Source: Geothrix terrae
GTDB taxonomy: Bacteria > Acidobacteriota > Holophagae > Holophagales > Holophagaceae
Direction: 5' to 3'
Length of the DNA stretch: 64,000 nucleotides
Assembly (NCBI RefSeq): GCF_022808775.1
Contig: NZ_JAKZLA010000005.1
Coordinates: 1 to 64,000, forward strand
Under the pieces are notes generated by a model. It worked only from the letters and a program-made list of their open reading frames with translations, had not been told where the DNA came from and ran no database searches. Shown here in pieces: positions 1 to 9,355 of the stretch (position 1 is its first letter; each line of letters begins with the position of its first letter). The translations under genes were made by a program, and so were the position numbers.

Positions 1-1290
<1,290 letters not shown>

Positions 1291-1357
1291 AGGTCACCTC
1301 AGGGGCAGGGCGAGTCGGAAGTGGCTCGGGGAAGGATGTATGGTAGGCCAGTTTCCC

Positions 1358-2194
1358 TTATCGGCCAAACCCGGCATCGACTTTATCCATGAAGTCCCTA
1401 ATCCTGATCACGAATCCTTTGGGATCCTCGACAGGGTAGGCATGTCCGATGCCCGTCACGATCTCGAAGCGGCTGCCGGGAATGCGCTGGGCCGTCCCCA
1501 GGCATTTCCAGGGGGGGGTGAGGAGATCCTCGGCACCCGAGAGCACCAGGACCGGATCTTGGATGAGACTCAGACGCTCACAGATATCCCACCCCAGGAT
1601 TCCCCGGATCTGGTGCAGGTTACCGTGCATGGGCTTTCCGACGCCGCCCGTCACCACTTGGTGGTAGGCCCGCAGGACGCCGTGCCGAGCCTCCAGGAAC
1701 GCGTCGCCCCACAGGAATGGCGCCACGGCGTCGAACTGCATGAGGGGCCCGCCCACCTCCAGGCAGCGGGCCCAGTGCTCGGCCTTGAGGGCCATGGCGA
1801 AGTCGATGCGGGGCATGGCGCTTGTGAGCACCGCCCCGGCGAAGGCGCCGGGATGGGTGGTGAGCAGCTCCAGGCTCATGGCGCTCCCGTTGGAGAGGCC
1901 CAGCAGCCAGGGCCGCTCCACGCCCAGGATCTGGAATAGCTCCCAGGCCTCCGCGGCCATCAGGGCGGTGGGATAGGGGCCGTCCTCGGGCGCGTCCGAC
2001 TTCCCCTGCCCCCGGCTGTCGAAGGTGAGGACGCGGTAGCGGCCCGTCAGGCCTGGCAGCACGCCGGCCCACATGGTGGTGTCCGACAACAGGCCGTTCA
2101 GCAGCACGAGCCAGGGACCATGGGGGTTCCCCTGGACGCGGTAGTGGAGCTTCAGGCCCGAACGGAGCGTGGCGAAGGTCGGGGCCGGCCTCAC
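1358..2194 (-). CDS. Alpha/beta-fold hydrolase (intact copy)
   Basis: A 278-residue alpha/beta hydrolase of the 3-oxoadipate enol-lactonase/esterase type; the substrate is unknown. The oxyanion region is LLNGLLSDTTMW (about 31-42), the nucleophile elbow is GLSNGS with Ser near 101, the acid is probably Asp in SGAEDLLTPP, and the His is in GIGHAYPVEDP close to the C-terminus. The start is GTG, preceded by GAGG at 7 bp. That GTG overlaps the TGA of the truncated upstream copy (GTGA), so translation could be coupled. A 100-bp stretch of its 5' end is repeated almost perfectly 230 bp upstream. The hydrolase fold is secure; the reaction is not. Confidence 0.85.
   Translation of the reverse strand: MRPAPTFATLRSGLKLHYRVQGNPHGPWLVLLNGLLSDTTMWAGVLPGLTGRYRVLTFDSRGQGKSDAPEDGPYPTALMAAEAWELFQILGVERPWLLGLSNGSAMSLELLTTHPGAFAGAVLTSAMPRIDFAMALKAEHWARCLEVGGPLMQFDAVAPFLWGDAFLEARHGVLRAYHQVVTGGVGKPMHGNLHQIRGILGWDICERLSLIQDPVLVLSGAEDLLTPPWKCLGTAQRIPGSRFEIVTGIGHAYPVEDPKGFVIRIRDFMDKVDAGFGR
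2068..2167. repeat. Direct repeat, copy A (intact hydrolase 5' end)
   Basis: One hundred bases matching 2298-2397 with a single mismatch (position 2078 G against 2308 C). The offset is 230 bp. It covers roughly codons 10-42 of the hydrolase. Similarity drops sharply on both sides. Confidence 0.95.
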
Positions 2195-2234
2195 TTTTGC
2201 GCCTCGCTGTGTGGGCCCTGACTACCCCCCGATC

Positions 2235-2257
2235 GCGCAGGACATCTCGTCCTGCGC
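2235..2257. repeat. Hairpin in the duplication spacer (REP-like)
   Basis: GCGCAGGAC and GTCCTGCGC form a perfect 9-bp stem around a 5-base loop. CGATCGCG occurs on both flanks (near 2230 and 2278). The sequence between the two hydrolase copies resembles neither neighbour and may be a small palindromic repeat left at a recombination junction. Confidence 0.6.
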
Positions 2258-2297
2258 TCCCGCTCCTCGCTCCGCTCGATCGCGGAGGGGGCCCCGT

Positions 2298-2397
2298 CCC
2301 ACATGGTCGTGTCCGACAACAGGCCGTTCAGCAGCACGAGCCAGGGACCATGGGGGTTCCCCTGGACGCGGTAGTGGAGCTTCAGGCCCGAACGGAG
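2298..2397. repeat. Direct repeat, copy B (truncated hydrolase)
   Basis: The partner of 2068-2167, 99 of 100 bases identical. It lies directly downstream of sixA on the minus strand and is followed by a spacer of about 95 bp that carries a perfect 9-bp hairpin. Confidence 0.95.
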
Positions 2398-2423
2398 GGG
2401 GACGAAGGTGGGCTGGGGTCGCA

Positions 2424-2897
2424 TCAGCCCCTCAGTTCCGATGGCTGGTACTGCGTCTCGAAGCGCCAGGCGCCGTCCTCCCAGCGGATGACGGTGCAGC
2501 CGGCCTTCTTCACTTCGAGGCTGCGGCCCGTGAGGTGGAAGATCAGCTCGCCGAGAAAGGGTTGGTGGCTGACGAGGGCCAGCACGCCGCCCGGCATCTC
2601 CGCCGCCAGCCCGCGCAGCCAGAGGTCGGCCTGCGGAGGGCGGCTCTCGGGCAGGACCAGCAAGGAGGTCTCCATCGGGAAGACCCCGGCGGCTTCCTGG
2701 AGGCAGGCCATGGTCTCCATGGCGCGCCGGTAGGGGCTGCTGAACCCCCTGGTGGGACGGTGGCCGCGGGCCACAAGCCCCTTCATGGCCGCGCGGGTCC
2801 TGGTCCAGCCTTCCCGGGTCAGGGGCCGGTCCGCATCGCGCTGGCCGGGCCGGCCATCCTCTGCGATGCCGTGGCGGATGAGCAGGATCGAAGTCAT
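2424..2897 (-). CDS. sixA: Phosphohistidine phosphatase SixA-like
   Basis: A 157-residue single-domain histidine phosphatase of the SixA type. The N-terminal LIRHGIAED carries the catalytic RHG (about residues 7-9). Arg in SSPYRRAMET and the second His in LVSHQPFLGEL complete the usual set. Length fits SixA (about 160). SixA removes phosphate from phosphohistidine, in E. coli on phosphotransfer proteins; the local target is unknown. The gene starts 9 bp after the thioesterase stop and its TGA overlaps the ATG of the truncated hydrolase, so thioesterase-sixA-hydrolase looks like one operon. Confidence 0.85.
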   Translation of the reverse strand: MTSILLIRHGIAEDGRPGQRDADRPLTREGWTRTRAAMKGLVARGHRPTRGFSSPYRRAMETMACLQEAAGVFPMETSLLVLPESRPPQADLWLRGLAAEMPGGVLALVSHQPFLGELIFHLTGRSLEVKKAGCTVIRWEDGAWRFETQYQPSELRG

Positions 2898-2906
2898 GCC
2901 GTGATC

Positions 2907-3962
2907 TTACCGCCCCCGCGACGCCTTCCATGCCAGCCGCGCTTCGCGGCGCCGGTGGGCGGCCAGGTAGCGGGCATCTTCCGCATAGGTGGTGGGATAG
3001 ATGGGCGGCACCGGCCGCGGGCGCAGCTCGTCATCCACGTTCGTGAAGGTGAACACGCAGCTGTTCGAGAGGTTCGTCTGGGTCCGGTCGCGGCTCACGC
3101 GGATGATGTCCGTCTCCACGCAGACGCTGGTGCTGCCCGAATAGACGGCCCGGCTGAGGAACTGCAGCTTGTCGCCCATGCGCACGGGCTGGACGAAGTT
3201 GATCCGGTTCACGGCCACGATGACGGGCCGGTGCGGTGCCACCTGCTCTGCGCAGATGGCCGACTGCTCGAAGGCCTGGCGGATGAGGTGCCCGCCGAAG
3301 ATCTTGGTGGGGACATTCTCGTGTTCCGGATAGGTGCGCTCCCAGCCGCTGGTGACGCACTCCGCCGCCATCAGGCCCTGGAAGCCGGATTCGTCCTGGG
3401 CCGCATGGAGGGATGCCAGCAGGGCGTATTCCTCACGGCTGGGAGGTTCCTGGGCCTGGTGCAGCTGCTGGCGGTAGGCCTCCCGCCGCTCGATGGCCCG
3501 CTCCCAGCGCCGTATCGCCAGGGCGTCGCCGGGTTCAAAACCGGGCAGCACGAGGCTCTCCGCTCCGGCGCCCGCGGTGCTGCGGGCCACCATGGTGAAG
3601 TAGCAGGAGGCGATGTGCGCGGCGGGCAGGCCCGCTCCCGCGGGGTGCTCCACGCGGATGCCCACCTCCAGGCTGGTGCGCCCCACGAAATTGACCCGGG
3701 CCCGGAACACCATGTCGCGGTGCACGTCGGCGGCGCTGCGCACGAAGATGTTGTCGATGGCCGCCGTCACCACCCGGGCTTGGGGATGGGTGCGACGCAC
3801 GTAGTCCAGCGCGCACTCTTCCGCGACCTTGTCGAGCACCTCGAGGATCAGGCCGAAGCGCACGTTGGCCGGGAGATCCTGGTCGAGCACCATGTAACGC
3901 CGTCGCAAGGAGGGGTCGGAGCCCAGGGGGACGGTGAGGATGCGGTCTTCGGGATCAGCCAT
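2907..3962 (-). CDS. Acyl-CoA thioesterase, double hotdog
   Basis: A 351-residue protein with two hotdog domains, as in the ACOT/BACH acyl-CoA hydrolases. The first half (about 20-150) carries NIFVRSAADVHRDM and a HIASCYFTMVA strand. The second half (about 210-330) carries HENVPTKIFGGHLIRQAFE and VNRINFVQPVRMGD, typical of the second active-site helix and strand. Expected activity is hydrolysis of acyl-CoA to free acid and CoA; chain-length preference cannot be read. The chosen start MADPEDR removes an N-terminal extension with no similarity. The 140 bp to the divergent helicase gene is AT-rich near 3985-4020 and probably holds promoters for both. Confidence 0.85.
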   Translation of the reverse strand: MADPEDRILTVPLGSDPSLRRRYMVLDQDLPANVRFGLILEVLDKVAEECALDYVRRTHPQARVVTAAIDNIFVRSAADVHRDMVFRARVNFVGRTSLEVGIRVEHPAGAGLPAAHIASCYFTMVARSTAGAGAESLVLPGFEPGDALAIRRWERAIERREAYRQQLHQAQEPPSREEYALLASLHAAQDESGFQGLMAAECVTSGWERTYPEHENVPTKIFGGHLIRQAFEQSAICAEQVAPHRPVIVAVNRINFVQPVRMGDKLQFLSRAVYSGSTSVCVETDIIRVSRDRTQTNLSNSCVFTFTNVDDELRPRPVPPIYPTTYAEDARYLAAHRRREARLAWKASRGR

Positions 3963-4103
3963 AGACCAGTATGGCGGAAGATTGTTGATACAGAATTGGA
4001 ATATCCCTTGGAAATGATTGGGTTTCATGAGAGGCTTCCTGTTTGGGCCCCTCCCGGCTGGCGCTGTCTGCCATCTTCTGCGGGAACAGCCCCGGGAGAC
4101 ATC

Positions 4104-5714
4104 GTGAACGACCTGACCTTCGCAGCCCTCGGCTGCAGCGAAGCTCTGTTGGCCGCCCTGGCCAAGCGCGGCTTCGAGACCCCCATGCCCGTGCAGGCCC
4201 AGACCTTCAAGCCCGGCCTTGAAGGGCGCGACCTGCTGGTGCAGAGCCGCACCGGCTCCGGCAAGACGCTGGCCTTCGGCCTGCCTCTGCTGCACCGGCT
4301 CTCTGACGAGCGCCACACCCAGGCCCTCATCCTCGCACCCACGCGGGAGCTGGCCCAGCAGGTGGGCGCCGAGCTGCACAGCCTCGCGCCCAAGCTGCCC
4401 ATCGCCTCCCTCGTGGGCGGAGTGGCCTACCCCCCCCAGCTCCGGGCCCTGCAGATGGGCTCTCCCGTCGTCGTGGGCACCCCGGGTCGGGTGAAGGATC
4501 ATCTGGAGCGCGGCACCCTCGATTTGAGCCGCGTGAGCATGATCGTCCTCGACGAGTGCGACGAGATGCTGAACATGGGCTTCCTCGAGGACGTGGAGAC
4601 CATCCTCGCCAAGGTTCCCGCCGGGCCGCAGACCTACCTGTTCTCAGCCACCCTGCCCGCCCCCATCGCCAAGCTGGCGAAGCGATTCCTCAAGGATCCG
4701 GTCCAGATCCAGCTCGCGGAGGCCGGCGAGCACGCCGTGCATGCTGACATCGCCCACACGCCCGTGCTGGTGCCGGACCACCAGCATGTGCGTGCCCTCG
4801 TGAACCTGCTGCTCCGCGATCAGCCGAGCTCCGCCCTGATCTTCACGAAGACCAAGGCCCAGACCGAGGAGGTCGCGGAAGAGCTGACGCTCTCCGGCCT
4901 GCCCGCGGCCTTCCTGCACGGCGACCTGGCCCAGGCCACCCGTACCCGCATCCTGGGCCAGTTCAAGGACGGCAAGCTGCGCTACCTGGTGGCCACGGAC
5001 GTGGCCGCCCGCGGCCTCGACATCGAGGGCCTCCCCCTGGTGGTCCACGTGGGCATCCCCACCCAGCTCGAGAACTACATCCACCGCAGCGGCCGCACGG
5101 GCCGCGCCGGAGCCAAGGGCACCAGCCTGGCCCTGGTGGGCTGGAAGGAGAGTCGCATCCTGCTGGCCTGGGGCCGTCGTGGCGGGCTCAAGCTGGACTG
5201 GCGCGCCGTGCCCACGCCCGCGGAGATCCGAGAGGCCCAGGCCGCCAAGCTGCTGGACGGCATCCAGGGCGCCGCCAGCGTCGCCCTGCTCGCCCAGGCC
5301 ACCCAGATGCTGAAGGACGCCGACCCAGTGCGCCTCGTCGCCGGCCTCCTGGGGCTGGTCCAGGCCGAGAAGTCCGCGGGGTTCGATCTTCCGAACGAGC
5401 CAGAGAAGAAGGCCAAGCCCCGCTTTGACACCCCCCGGGAGCGCAAGGAGGGCGGTCCCCGCCCCCAGCGCTCCTACGCGGAACGCAGCGCCGCCCGGGG
5501 CGATTCGCCCCGGCCCGATTCCGCCTTCTCCAAGACCCGCCCCGACGGCAGCTTCAAGGCCCGCCGCGAGTTCGACGAGAAGCCGCGCCCCTACCAGAAG
5601 CCCAAGCCGGAGGCCGACACTCGCCCGCGCCGCACCTGGGAGGAGCGCCCCGCTCCCAAGGACGTCTCCCGCCCCTGGAAGGCCGCGCCTGCCAAAGCCT
5701 GGAAGAAGAAGTAG
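4104..5714 (+). CDS. DEAD-box ATP-dependent RNA helicase with DECD motif
   Basis: A 536-residue superfamily 2 RNA helicase that unwinds or remodels RNA duplexes. A Q motif (MPVQAQTF, about 28-35), P-loop SRTGSGKT (48-55), PTRELAQQ, TPGR, motif III SAT (181-183), VATDVAARGLDIEG and HRSGRTGRAG are all present. Motif II reads DECD (150-153) instead of DEAD. The last ~100 residues are Pro/Arg/Lys-rich and probably bind RNA, as in RhlE/CsdA-type tails. The start is GTG with GGGAG 5 bp upstream; longer in-frame sequence upstream does not resemble the family. A strong palindromic terminator follows. Confidence 0.93.
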   Translation: MNDLTFAALGCSEALLAALAKRGFETPMPVQAQTFKPGLEGRDLLVQSRTGSGKTLAFGLPLLHRLSDERHTQALILAPTRELAQQVGAELHSLAPKLPIASLVGGVAYPPQLRALQMGSPVVVGTPGRVKDHLERGTLDLSRVSMIVLDECDEMLNMGFLEDVETILAKVPAGPQTYLFSATLPAPIAKLAKRFLKDPVQIQLAEAGEHAVHADIAHTPVLVPDHQHVRALVNLLLRDQPSSALIFTKTKAQTEEVAEELTLSGLPAAFLHGDLAQATRTRILGQFKDGKLRYLVATDVAARGLDIEGLPLVVHVGIPTQLENYIHRSGRTGRAGAKGTSLALVGWKESRILLAWGRRGGLKLDWRAVPTPAEIREAQAAKLLDGIQGAASVALLAQATQMLKDADPVRLVAGLLGLVQAEKSAGFDLPNEPEKKAKPRFDTPRERKEGGPRPQRSYAERSAARGDSPRPDSAFSKTRPDGSFKARREFDEKPRPYQKPKPEADTRPRRTWEERPAPKDVSRPWKAAPAKAWKKK

Positions 5715-5735
5715 CCCTTCGACGCACCAGCTCAA

Positions 5736-5775
5736 GGCATAAAACGAGGGCGCCATGGCGCCCTCGTTTTATGCC
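5736..5775. terminator. Bidirectional terminator, perfect 40-bp palindrome
   Basis: A perfect 40-bp palindrome between the convergent helicase and PBP1A genes. The left half is GGCATAAAACGAGGGCGCCA; the right half is its exact complement. The GC-rich core with TTTTAT on either side would act as a rho-independent terminator in both directions. Confidence 0.9.
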
Positions 5776-5804
5776 GATGCGGCAAAGCTGATCAGGAATA
5801 CAGC

Positions 5805-8288
5805 CTAGGAATTCGGATCCGTCGCGTTCAGGTCCAAGGGCTTGGCGGGTTCCTCCACCACCTTGGGCTGGCCCCAGACGCGGTTCTCCATGGGCTGGGC
5901 CGCGGCCTTGTCGCGGGCCTCCTTCACTTTCTGGATGGCCTCGGCATCGCTGCCGGACTTGGGCACGGTGCCGGGCTTGAAGGCCAGATGGAGCACCTTG
6001 TCGGCGGTGGCGGAGGTGGCCAGCAGGCCCGTGTAGCGGTCGATGTCCGCCCACTCCATGCCCTCGGGGGCCTGGAAGTCCTCCCTGGGCGTGGTGGGCA
6101 GGGCCGCCTTCATGAAATCGACCCAGATGGGCAACGCCACCTTGGCGCCATCCGCCCCCCGGAAGATGGTCTTCTTCTCGTCCAGGCCCACCCACACGCC
6201 GCACACCACGCGCGTGGAGAAGCCCAGGAACCAGGCGTCCGTGTGATCGTCCGTGGTGCCGGTCTTGCCGGCCACGGGCCAGTTCAGCTCGTTGCTCTTG
6301 GCGCCGGTGCCGCTGGTGGCCACGCCCTGGAGGCACTGGATGAGCTGGTAGGTGCTCTGCGCGTCCAGCACCTGCTCCGTGGCCGCCCCGCCGTGGGTCT
6401 CCAGGACCCGGCCGTTCCGGTCCACCACCTTCTTGATGAAGAAGGGCGGAGGCGCCTGGAGGCCGTCGTTGGCGATGGTGGCGTAGCCCCGCACCATCTC
6501 CTTCAGGGTCAGGTCGGCGGAACCGAGGGCCATGCTGGGATAGGGGGGGATGCTGCTGGTGAGGCCGCACTTGCGGGCGTAGTCGATGACGTTGAGGACG
6601 CCCGTCTCCTCCAGGGTGCGGACGGCGGGAACGTTCCGGGAATCGCGCAGGGCCTCCCAGATGGGGATGGGGCCCCAGAAGTCCCGCTCGTAGTTCTTGG
6701 GTTCGTAGGGCTTCACGCCGCCGCGCAAGGGCTTGTATTCCGAGGTGCCATCCGGGAGGGTGACGGTCATGTAGTCCACGGTGTTGACGAAGCGCGTGGG
6801 CACATCCAGAACCATGCTGGCCGGCGTCTTGCCCGCGGTGAACGCCGCGCCGTAGACGAAGGCCTTCATGGTGGATCCCACCTGGCGCTGCGCCTGCATG
6901 GCGCGGTTGAACTTGGAGCGGTTGAAGTCGTAGCCGCCCACCATGGCGCGGATCTCGCCAGTCTTCGGATCCAGCGCCATCAGGGCGCCCTCCACTTGGG
7001 GCTCCTGGTCCAGTTCCAGGGTCTTCGGCGTGCCGTCATCCGCGGCCTTCACCAGGAAGAGCGGCGCGGCTCCCCGGGGCAGCAGCTTCTGGGGGTCCTT
7101 GCCGATCCAGGCGAAGGCACTGTCGGGGACCTCGAGGGTGGTCTTGCCGATGCGCACCTGGGCCTTGCCGCCCTTCCAGGCGAGGATCACCCCCCGGACG
7201 TTGTCGCCGGCCTCGAAGTAGCGCTTCCAGCCGTTGAGCTGCGTCGTGTCGGGATCCGTCACGAACTGCACGGCGTCCTTCCGGAAGCCGCGGCGGCGGT
7301 CCACCGCCTTGAGGCCATTGCGCACGGCCTCGTTGGCGGCTTCCTGCCAGAAGCTGTCCACGGTGGTGGTGACTTCCAGACCGCCGTTCAGGACCTGCTC
7401 GCGGCCGTACTTCTCGTAGAGGTACTTGCGGACCTCCTCCACGACATAGGGGGCCACGGCCTCCTCATGGGCGTTCTCGCGGGCCAGGCGGATGGGCTTG
7501 TCCATCAGCAGGCTGGCTTCCTGGGCCTTGAGGTAGTCCTCTTTCACCATCCGGACGAGGACGTGGTTGCGCCGTGCCTTGGCGGCGGCGCGGGCCTTGG
7601 GATCGGGGTTGTAGGGGTTGTACCAGTTCGGGTTCTGGACCAGCCCCGCCAGCAGGGCGCACTCCTCCACATTGAGCTGGGGGGCGCTCTTCCCGAAGTA
7701 GAACTCCGCGGCGGCCTCGATGCCATAGCGCCCGCCGCCGAAGTACACCTCGTTGGCGTACATCTCCATGATCTGCTTCTTGGAGTAGGCCTTCTCCAGC
7801 TTGCGGGCGAGGATGATCTCCTTCAGCTTCCGGTCAAGGCGCTTCTGGCGCTTGGCGGTGACCGTGCGGATGAGCTGCATGGTGAGGGTGGAAGCGCCCT
7901 CCCGCCGCCGGCCGAAGCTGGTGATGAAGTTCACGCCCGAGCGCATGATGCCCCGGGCGGAGACGCCGCTATGGCTCCAGAAATCCGAGTCCTCTGTCGC
8001 GACCAATGCGTTCACGAAGGCCTTGGGGATGTCGCCGTAGGGGATCACCACCCGGTGCTCCTCGGCGAAGATGCCGATGACGTTGCCGTCGTGATCCAGC
8101 ACCTTGGTGATGGTCTTGGGCACGCGCAGGGCGAACAGCGTGAGGAAGCTGTCCGCGTCCCGCGAAAGCACGGACCAGGACACCGCCAGGGTGGCCGCGC
8201 CGGCCACCGCCAGGGCCAGGAAAGTCCACAGGGCGCGCCCGATCCAGCGCCGGGCGGGGGATGAGTGGGATGCCTGGTTCGAAGCCAT
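5805..8288 (-). CDS. mrcA: Penicillin-binding protein 1A, transglycosylase/transpeptidase
   Basis: An 827-residue class A PBP that polymerises lipid II and cross-links peptidoglycan at the inner membrane. A short cytoplasmic tail and one membrane helix (about 17-40) precede a GT51 domain with EDSDFWSHSG (catalytic Glu near 99), GASTLTMQLIR and a long basic helix leading to YFGGGRYGIEAAAEFYFGK. An OB-like insert (about 340-420) separates it from the transpeptidase with STMK (Ser near 472), SRN (550-552) and KTGT (675-678). Length and order match PBP1A. The start MASNQ is chosen because upstream in-frame sequence overlaps the divergent NAD kinase. Identification is secure; the symbol is by analogy. 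Confidence 0.93.
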   Translation of the reverse strand: MASNQASHSSPARRWIGRALWTFLALAVAGAATLAVSWSVLSRDADSFLTLFALRVPKTITKVLDHDGNVIGIFAEEHRVVIPYGDIPKAFVNALVATEDSDFWSHSGVSARGIMRSGVNFITSFGRRREGASTLTMQLIRTVTAKRQKRLDRKLKEIILARKLEKAYSKKQIMEMYANEVYFGGGRYGIEAAAEFYFGKSAPQLNVEECALLAGLVQNPNWYNPYNPDPKARAAAKARRNHVLVRMVKEDYLKAQEASLLMDKPIRLARENAHEEAVAPYVVEEVRKYLYEKYGREQVLNGGLEVTTTVDSFWQEAANEAVRNGLKAVDRRRGFRKDAVQFVTDPDTTQLNGWKRYFEAGDNVRGVILAWKGGKAQVRIGKTTLEVPDSAFAWIGKDPQKLLPRGAAPLFLVKAADDGTPKTLELDQEPQVEGALMALDPKTGEIRAMVGGYDFNRSKFNRAMQAQRQVGSTMKAFVYGAAFTAGKTPASMVLDVPTRFVNTVDYMTVTLPDGTSEYKPLRGGVKPYEPKNYERDFWGPIPIWEALRDSRNVPAVRTLEETGVLNVIDYARKCGLTSSIPPYPSMALGSADLTLKEMVRGYATIANDGLQAPPPFFIKKVVDRNGRVLETHGGAATEQVLDAQSTYQLIQCLQGVATSGTGAKSNELNWPVAGKTGTTDDHTDAWFLGFSTRVVCGVWVGLDEKKTIFRGADGAKVALPIWVDFMKAALPTTPREDFQAPEGMEWADIDRYTGLLATSATADKVLHLAFKPGTVPKSGSDAEAIQKVKEARDKAAAQPMENRVWGQPKVVEEPAKPLDLNATDPNS

Positions 8289-8316
8289 GGGACAAGGATA
8301 GCGGTAGAGTGTTGCC

Positions 8317-9195
8317 ATGCCCCAGCGATTGATCCTCGTGGCCAAGGCCAAGTCTCCGCACCTGGTGTCCACCTTGCGCGAGGCGGTCCCACCGTTCCTG
8401 GATCGGGACTGGGCCGTCAAGGGCGAACCGGACCTGGCCGAGGCCTGGGCCCAGGCCGGCCTGCCACCCGCGAAGCTGGCCCTGGATCCGGATCTAGGCA
8501 CGGCGGATCCTGTCGCGGACCTCTGCCTGGTGCTCGGCGGCGATGGCACGCTGCTCCATGCGGCCCGCCGTGTGGGCATGCGGGGCACCCCCATCCTGGG
8601 CATCAACCTCGGCTCCCTGGGCTTCCTCACAGCCCATCCCGTATCTGAAGCCGGCGCCGCCGTGCAGGCCTTTCTGGCAGGGACTCTGGCGGCAGACCGG
8701 CGGCCGACGCTGGAGGTGGAGCTCTGGCGGGAGGACCGTCAGATGGTCCGGCAGACAGTGCTGAACGATGCGGTGGTGGCCAAGGGCGCCCTGGCCCGCA
8801 TCATGGACATGCACCTGCGGGTGGGCAACGAGGATGCCGGCCCCATCAAGGCCGACGGCCTCATCGTGGCGACGCCCACGGGATCCACCGCCTATGCGCT
8901 GTCCGCAGGGGGACCCATCCTGCATCCCAGCCTGGAGGCCTTCGTCGTCGCCCCCATCTGCCCGCATACCCTGACACTCCGCCCGTCCGTGGTGCCGGCT
9001 TCGCGCCCCATCAGCATCACCTTGGAAGAAGCCGAGGACGCCCACCTCACCCTGGACGGCCAGGTGGGACACCGGCTGTTCCCCGGTGATGAGGTGCGCC
9101 TCCGCCAGGCTCAGACCCGCATCACCCTCCTCCAGCGCCCGGGCCTGGACTTCTTCGCCCTGCTCCAGCAGAAGCTGCACTGGGGGGATCGGTAG
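8317..9195 (+). CDS. nadK: NAD kinase
   Basis: NAD kinase makes NADP from NAD and ATP or polyphosphate. The 292-residue protein has the diagnostic GGDGT (about 69-73), LGINLGSLGFLT, NDAVVAKGALARI and the glycine-rich ATPTGSTAYALSAGGPI motif. It is divergent from PBP1A, with only 28 bp between the start codons, so promoters overlap. Upstream spacing shows no strong ribosome site. A hairpin follows the stop. Confidence 0.96.
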   Translation: MPQRLILVAKAKSPHLVSTLREAVPPFLDRDWAVKGEPDLAEAWAQAGLPPAKLALDPDLGTADPVADLCLVLGGDGTLLHAARRVGMRGTPILGINLGSLGFLTAHPVSEAGAAVQAFLAGTLAADRRPTLEVELWREDRQMVRQTVLNDAVVAKGALARIMDMHLRVGNEDAGPIKADGLIVATPTGSTAYALSAGGPILHPSLEAFVVAPICPHTLTLRPSVVPASRPISITLEEAEDAHLTLDGQVGHRLFPGDEVRLRQAQTRITLLQRPGLDFFALLQQKLHWGDR

Positions 9196-9202
9196 AAGAC
9201 AG

Positions 9203-9225
9203 GTGGTCTGTCCCCCACAGACCGC
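9203..9225 (+). terminator. Hairpin after nadK
   Basis: GGTCTGT and ACAGACC form a perfect 7-bp stem with a CCCCC loop, extendable by a wobble and one further pair. There is no U-tract, so it may be a weak terminator or RNA-stabilising structure between nadK and the oxidoreductase operon. Confidence 0.4.
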
Positions 9226-9355
9226 CCGCGCCGGGGCCCATTCCTGACCTTTCGGTCGGTGGCGGTCTGCGCCGGAGCCCGCTTGTGACCACGCGCACAC
9301 GGGGTGGGCATGACACTTCCCCGTGGTAGGACCTGCGTCCCTGCATGGAGTTCCC

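Larger units (their letters stand above)
2191..2424 (-). pseudogene. Truncated 5' copy of the alpha/beta hydrolase gene
   Basis: This 77-codon frame starts MRPQPTFVPL and matches the first 42 residues of the intact hydrolase downstream. After TTMW it switches to unrelated Arg/Ser/Glu-rich sequence encoded by a hairpin-containing spacer and stops. It has no catalytic residues. Its ATG overlaps the TGA of sixA (ATGA), as a normal operon gene would, so this copy keeps what was probably the original junction. The aligned DNA (2298-2397 against 2068-2167) has one mismatch in 100 bp, whereas the first nine codons of the two copies differ clearly. It is most simply the remnant of a partial tandem duplication. 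It might still be translated to couple sixA to the intact gene. Confidence 0.8.

Noticed and set aside
2169-4103. Long plus-strand open frame running into the helicase gene
   Set aside because: High GC keeps frames open. The translated part before 4104 is Gly/Ala/Arg/His-rich, antisense to sixA and the thioesterase, and unlike any helicase N-terminus. The GTG at 4104 has a ribosome site.
5988-8264. 758-codon plus-strand frame opposite PBP1A
   Set aside because: Exact antisense shadow of a gene with full catalytic motifs. Composition is that of a codon-reversed coding strand.
9227-9290. Two similar GC-rich segments before the oxidoreductase operon
   Set aside because: Only about 17 of 23 positions match; composition alone could explain this.
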